NCBI GenBank assembly: GCA_025997195.1
Contig: BNUG01000079.1
Span: 1-7,685, forward strand
Reading direction: 5' to 3'
DNA from: Clostridia bacterium
GTDB lineage: Bacteria > Bacillota > Clostridia > Peptostreptococcales > Anaerovoracaceae
DNA: 7,685 nt
The translations under genes were made by a program, and so were the position numbers. Shown piece by piece: positions 4,953-7,685 of this stretch (position 1 is its first letter; the number at the start of each line of letters is the position of its first letter). Below the pieces are notes generated by a model. That model saw only the letters and a program-made list of their open reading frames with translations. It ran no database searches and had not been told where the DNA came from.

Positions 4953-7256
4953 ATGAAAAAACTGTTTGATGACTATTTGTTTACGGAGAGTCTGCCGCTC
5001 GAGGCCAGACTGATCAACATGATATATTGCGCGGGTATCATCTCGGCTTTGGCCGTCGTGATCGCCCGGATATTCATGGGTAGTTCGCCTTTTCTCATCA
5101 TCACGATCTTTGCCATCATCTTTGCCGTCGCCGCGATGCTATATTTCAGCAATAAATTTGACGCATACAAGGCCTCTACATGGATCATCGTCATTGTGCT
5201 TTGCGATATCCTATTCCCGCTTGCTTTTTTCGCGCTCGGTGGGGTCCGCAGCAGCATTGCCGCCTATTTTGTACTCAGCATTGTCATCATATTTTTCCTT
5301 GTCAACAACAAAGCTTTTTTGCCGATGCTCATCGTTCACATTGCGATTGCCTGCTTCTGTTACTGGCTCGGCGCGCAGTATCCTGAGTTTGTAGCGTCCT
5401 TAACAGAAAAACAAAGCTACCCGGATCAGATTCAAACCTTCATCATCGTCGGGATATGCATCGGCATGATCATCCGTTTTCAGCGATTCTTATTCATGGC
5501 GGAAAAACGCAAGCTGGATAGTACGTTGCTCAAGCTGGAGTCGGAAACGGACGCGCGCATTTTGCAGGACAATTTGCTGAAGAGCATCAATCGTATGGCG
5601 TCTATTCTTATTTCATCCGATGCGGAAGATTGGAAGAGTGCCCTGGATCAAAGCGTGGAGATTCTCTACCCCGTCATCGACGTCGATCGTTTGTATGTCT
5701 GGAAAAACGAATTCATCAATGGGGAATTGCATTACCGCGCCATCTATATCTGGACAAAGGATGACAAATTGAAGCCGGATATGCCATTGCTCTATCCTCT
5801 TAGGGAAAGAGATGGATGGCAGAGAGATATCGCAGCCGGCAAAGTCGTGAACGGACCGGTTTCCGCTTTTTCAGAAAGTGACAGGGCGATGCTTGAACCG
5901 CATAAAATGAAGTCTGTACTCATGCTTCCTATCTTTTTGGCGGGCAGGTTTTGGGGCTTTGTCAGCTTTGATGATTGTCGTGACGAGAGATATTTCAGTA
6001 TCGAAGCGCAAGACATTCTACGATCCGGTGGTCACATGATGGCCAATACGATCGAGAGAAGCTATTTCCTGAAGCAGCTTGCGGAAGCGAAGGATGATGC
6101 CGTGCAAAATGCGCGCGCAAAAAGCGAATTCCTCGCAAATATGTCGCATGAGATCCGCACCCCGCTCAATGCGGTGATCGGCATGACAACGATCGGAAGA
6201 GCGGCCGCCGAAGTGAAAAAGAAGAATTACAGTTTTGACAAAATCGAGGAGGCTTCCACGCATTTGCTTGGCATCATCAATGATATATTGGATATGTCCA
6301 AAATAGACGCAGGCAAACTGGATTTGGTGATGGAAGAGCTAAACCTGAGAAAATTACTGACAAAAGTCGTGACAGTGATTAATTTCCGCATAAAAGAAAA
6401 ACAGCAGCATTTTTCTTTGGATGTGGATCCCGCACTTCCCCATATTATTAAGAGTGACGACCAGCGTCTATCGCAGGTTCTCCTCAATCTGCTCGGCAAT
6501 GCGATCAAATTTACGCCGGAGGACGGTGAGATTAAATTGACGGTCAAACAGATCCGGGCGGATTCGGAAAGATGCCTCATCGATTTTGAGGTGAGCGATA
6601 CGGGCATCGGGATTAGCGAAGAACAGCAGCAAAAACTTTTCTTGCCCTTCGTACAGGCAGAAAGTACCACGTCGCGCAAGTTTGGCGGCACGGGACTCGG
6701 GCTTGCGATCTCCAAACAGATCACGGAGATGATGGGCGGGGGCATCGGCGTTACGTCTGTGCCCGGCAAAGGGTCGGCATTTCATTTCACGATCGACGTT
6801 GCGATCGGAAACGAGCAGTCATTCTTGGAAAAGAATTCACAAAAGACGGACGCGCTCACCGTGGTGCACGACTATTCCGCGTACCGGATTTTGATTGCGG
6901 AAGACGTTGATATCAATCGGGAGATCATCACGGGCTTGTTGGAGGATACGGGACTCGGCATCGATTTTGCGGAAAACGGCCGGGTTGCTGTCGAAAAATT
7001 CTGCGCCGACCCGGACGGGTATCATTTGATTTTCATGGACGTCCAGATGCCACTGATGGACGGATACGCGGCAACAGAAAAGATTCGGGCGTTTGCGCAC
7101 GAAAAGGCGGTTCGTATTCCGATCATCGCCATGACCGCCAATGTATTCAAAGAGGATATCGATCGCTGCAAGGCAGTCGGCATGAATGATCACCTCGGCA
7201 AACCGATCGAACTCGCCCGCGTATTCGAAGTACTGGAACAGTATCTGGTCGAATAA
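4953..7256 (+). CDS. Membrane GAF hybrid sensor histidine kinase with C-terminal receiver
   Basis: A 767-residue hybrid two-component kinase. Order of parts: six predicted membrane segments (about 23-42, 46-65, 74-96, 100-118, 121-139, 160-180); a short coiled linker; a GAF domain (about 208-370), recognisable by DVDRLYVWKN (243-252) and WGFVSFDDC (334-342); a HisKA domain with FLANMSHEIRTPLNAVIG (393-410) and phospho-accepting His399 (codon 6147-6149); an ATPase domain with N-box LNLLGNAIKF (511-520), G1 DTGIGI (549-554) and G2 GGTGLGLAI (578-586); and a receiver (about 644-765) with Glu650/Asp651, phospho-accepting Asp696 (codon 7038-7040), Thr728 and Lys750. Every catalytic element is present, so it should be active. 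There is no HPt domain and no DNA-binding output, so the relay needs a partner outside the window. The start at 4953 has only a weak AGGG ribosome binding site (4943-4946). The signal may enter through the membrane region, the GAF domain or the adjacent FIST protein. Confidence 0.95.
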   Translation: MKKLFDDYLFTESLPLEARLINMIYCAGIISALAVVIARIFMGSSPFLIITIFAIIFAVAAMLYFSNKFDAYKASTWIIVIVLCDILFPLAFFALGGVRSSIAAYFVLSIVIIFFLVNNKAFLPMLIVHIAIACFCYWLGAQYPEFVASLTEKQSYPDQIQTFIIVGICIGMIIRFQRFLFMAEKRKLDSTLLKLESETDARILQDNLLKSINRMASILISSDAEDWKSALDQSVEILYPVIDVDRLYVWKNEFINGELHYRAIYIWTKDDKLKPDMPLLYPLRERDGWQRDIAAGKVVNGPVSAFSESDRAMLEPHKMKSVLMLPIFLAGRFWGFVSFDDCRDERYFSIEAQDILRSGGHMMANTIERSYFLKQLAEAKDDAVQNARAKSEFLANMSHEIRTPLNAVIGMTTIGRAAAEVKKKNYSFDKIEEASTHLLGIINDILDMSKIDAGKLDLVMEELNLRKLLTKVVTVINFRIKEKQQHFSLDVDPALPHIIKSDDQRLSQVLLNLLGNAIKFTPEDGEIKLTVKQIRADSERCLIDFEVSDTGIGISEEQQQKLFLPFVQAESTTSRKFGGTGLGLAISKQITEMMGGGIGVTSVPGKGSAFHFTIDVAIGNEQSFLEKNSQKTDALTVVHDYSAYRILIAEDVDINREIITGLLEDTGLGIDFAENGRVAVEKFCADPDGYHLIFMDVQMPLMDGYAATEKIRAFAHEKAVRIPIIAMTANVFKEDIDRCKAVGMNDHLGKPIELARVFEVLEQYLVE

Positions 7257-7266
7257 AAGGGAATTG

Positions 7267-7351
7267 TGGTGCGGCCTAGAGGACTTGAACCTCCATGCCC
7301 GAAGGCACACGGACCTGAACCGTGCGCGTCTGCCAGTTCCGCCAAGGCCGC
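7267..7351 (-). tRNA. tRNA-Leu (anticodon CAG), CCA encoded
   Basis: On the - strand the 5' end GCGGCCT (7345-7351) pairs perfectly with AGGCCGC (7271-7277) to form the acceptor stem. The D-arm region TGGCGGAACTGGCAGACGCG is typical of tRNA-Leu. The anticodon stem CACGG/CCGTG carries the loop TTCAGGT (7313-7319) with anticodon CAG (7315-7317), reading CUG codons. A long class II variable arm, TGCC-TTCG-GGCA, and a T-arm GGAGG-TTCAAGT-CCTCT follow. Discriminator A (7270) and the CCA (7267-7269) are encoded in the DNA. It is convergent with the kinase gene, whose stop codon ends 10 bp away, and no terminator is seen for it before that gene. Confidence 0.97.
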
Positions 7352-7371
7352 ACGCTTGCTCTTTTACCGTT

Positions 7372-7465
7372 GCTTTCACCAAATCGAAGATTTGGGAAAG
7401 CTTTGCATAAGGTCTTCTTGCAAATCCTCAAAGAAGATTTGTACCCGAAAGGGCACAGGCAAAGC
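7372..7465 (-). other. Structured leader upstream of tRNA-Leu
   Basis: Three adjacent stem-loops can form in RNA from the - strand. Plus-strand coordinates: 7441-7456 (GUGCCC-UUUC-GGGUAC, 6 bp with one G-U); 7421-7441 (CAAAUCUUC-UUU-GAGGAUUUG, 9 bp with one G-U); and 7372-7401 (13 bp with a single bulge and a UUC loop). In + strand RNA the first two would each have an A-C mismatch instead of G-U, so the - strand is the likely sense. GCTTTGC (7400-7406) and GCAAAGC (7459-7465) can enclose the first two. TCTTCTT (7413-7419) pairs alternatively with AAGAAGA (7431-7437). The function is unknown. Confidence 0.45.
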
Positions 7466-7468
7466 ACC

Positions 7469-7498
7469 ATTATAAAGAGCCGAAGAATATTATATGAA
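7469..7498 (-). promoter_or_regulatory. Second candidate promoter for tRNA-Leu
   Basis: On the - strand: TTCATA (7493-7498; 4/6), an 18-nt spacer, then a perfect TATAAT (7469-7474). It overlaps the first candidate, so only one may be used, or both may act in tandem. Confidence 0.35.
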
Positions 7499-7517
7499 AC
7501 TGTGGCAAGAATTACAA
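7489..7517 (-). promoter_or_regulatory. Candidate promoter for tRNA-Leu
   Basis: Read on the - strand: TTGTAA (7512-7517; 4/6 to -35), a 17-nt spacer, then TATAAT (7489-7494; perfect -10). Transcription would start near 7482, about 130 nt before the mature tRNA, and include the structured leader. Confidence 0.5.
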
Positions 7518-7536
7518 GCAGAATCTTCATAACGTG

Positions 7537-7545
7537 TGGTAAAAT
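7537..7545 (+). promoter_or_regulatory. Possible extended -10 promoter for the downstream gene
   Basis: TGGTAAAAT is an extended -10 (TGn plus a 5/6 hexamer) without a clear -35. Transcription would start near 7552 and carry both palindromic repeat units (7566-7653) in a leader of about 120 nt ahead of the TTG start at 7675. Confidence 0.35.
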
Positions 7546-7565
7546 AATTGCGGTCGTTTACCGGC

Positions 7566-7595
7566 GCTGTCATTCCGCAACGAATCCCAAGAATC
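7566..7595 (-). repeat. REP-like 30-nt unit 1 (inverted copy)
   Basis: Read on the - strand it is GATTCT, 14 nt, then GAATGACAGC, the same ends and the same length as the unit at 7624-7653. Its centre is a degenerate palindrome. ACCGG (7560-7564) and CCGGT (7595-7599) flank it as a 5-bp inverted repeat. Part of it (7570-7579) can also pair with 7601-7611 with one bulge. Confidence 0.6.
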
Positions 7596-7623
7596 CGGTG
7601 TGCGGTAATGAGTCATAATAATA

Positions 7624-7653
7624 GATTCTGCGCCTGCGGCGCAGAATGACAGC
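7624..7653 (+). repeat. REP-like 30-nt unit 2, perfect palindrome
   Basis: GATTCT, 14 nt, GAATGACAGC. The core ATTCTGCGCC (7625-7634) and GGCGCAGAAT (7638-7647) form a perfect 10-bp stem with a TGC loop. Its GAATGACAGC end (7644-7653) is the exact inverse of GCTGTCATTC at 7566-7575, so the two units bound an 88-bp element. No T-tract follows on either strand, so it is a poor terminator. Confidence 0.7.
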
Positions 7654-7660
7654 AGACAGT

Positions 7661-7668
7661 AGGAGGTG
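7661..7668 (+). promoter_or_regulatory. Strong ribosome binding site of the truncated last gene
   Basis: AGGAGGTG, a near-complete Shine-Dalgarno, 6 nt before the TTG at 7675. It is the main evidence that a gene starts there. Confidence 0.75.
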
Positions 7669-7674
7669 TTTCTT

Positions 7675-7685
7675 TTGAAAGGGAT
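7675..7685 (+). CDS. Start of an unidentified gene (runs past the window)
   Basis: A TTG start followed by AAA GGG, read as Met-Lys-Gly, directly behind an AGGAGGTG ribosome binding site. Only three codons plus two bases are visible, so the product cannot be identified. The start call rests on the ribosome binding site and its spacing. Confidence 0.55.

Noticed and set aside
1..7256. Frequent GATCG and CGATCG words across the genes
   Set aside because: They mostly arise from Ile/Asp/Ser codons with ATC, GAT and TCG usage in coding frames; no count against background was possible.
7267..7351. tRNA-Leu as an integration (att) site of a mobile element
   Set aside because: No repeat of the tRNA 3' end was found elsewhere in the window and no integrase gene is present.
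7625..7647. Intrinsic terminator at the perfect 10-bp hairpin
   Set aside because: No T-tract follows on either strand, and the hairpin is one of two matching repeat units.

Overview
The window looks like chromosomal DNA of an anaerobic or microaerophilic bacterium, most likely Gram-positive in style (Bacillota-like). The reasons are strong AGGAGG-type ribosome binding sites, a TTG start for the last gene, a tRNA-Leu with an encoded CCA end, a short SppA of the Gram-positive/archaeal length class, and a GAF-containing hybrid kinase of a type common in Clostridia-related genomes. Base composition appears near 50% GC in genes, with AT-rich intergenic stretches. The species cannot be named from this sequence. 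All protein genes are on the + strand; the only clear - strand gene is the tRNA.

Region 1 (1-2965) is a tightly packed run: the 3' end of thrS (threonyl-tRNA synthetase), sppA (membrane signal-peptide peptidase, start 26 bp inside thrS) and a 12-TM major facilitator transporter starting 1 nt after the sppA stop. Spacing suggests one transcript with translational coupling. sppA contains a perfect 14-bp inverted repeat inside its coding sequence.

Region 2 (2966-7256) is a signalling cluster: a bacteriohemerythrin with all seven di-iron ligands, a stand-alone FIST-domain sensor protein rich in cysteine, and a six-TM GAF hybrid histidine kinase ending in a receiver domain. FIST proteins next to hybrid kinases recall the NosP-NahK nitric-oxide pathway of Pseudomonas. 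With a hemerythrin alongside, the cluster is a reasonable candidate for a gas or redox sensing module; this is inference from gene neighbourhood. The FIST gene has a leader with a long imperfect stem-loop and a possible 23-codon leader peptide. The kinase has its own perfect TATAAT box.

Region 3 (7257-7685) has no complete protein gene. It holds tRNA-Leu(CAG) on the - strand, convergent with the kinase and only 10 bp from its stop. Its long leader can form three stem-loops, two of which pair better as - strand RNA. Two candidate - strand promoters and one + strand extended -10 follow. Next come two 30-nt repeat units of the form GATTCT-N14-GAATGACAGC in opposite orientation, resembling a REP/BIME pair. 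Finally there is a strong ribosome binding site and the TTG start of a gene that continues past the window.
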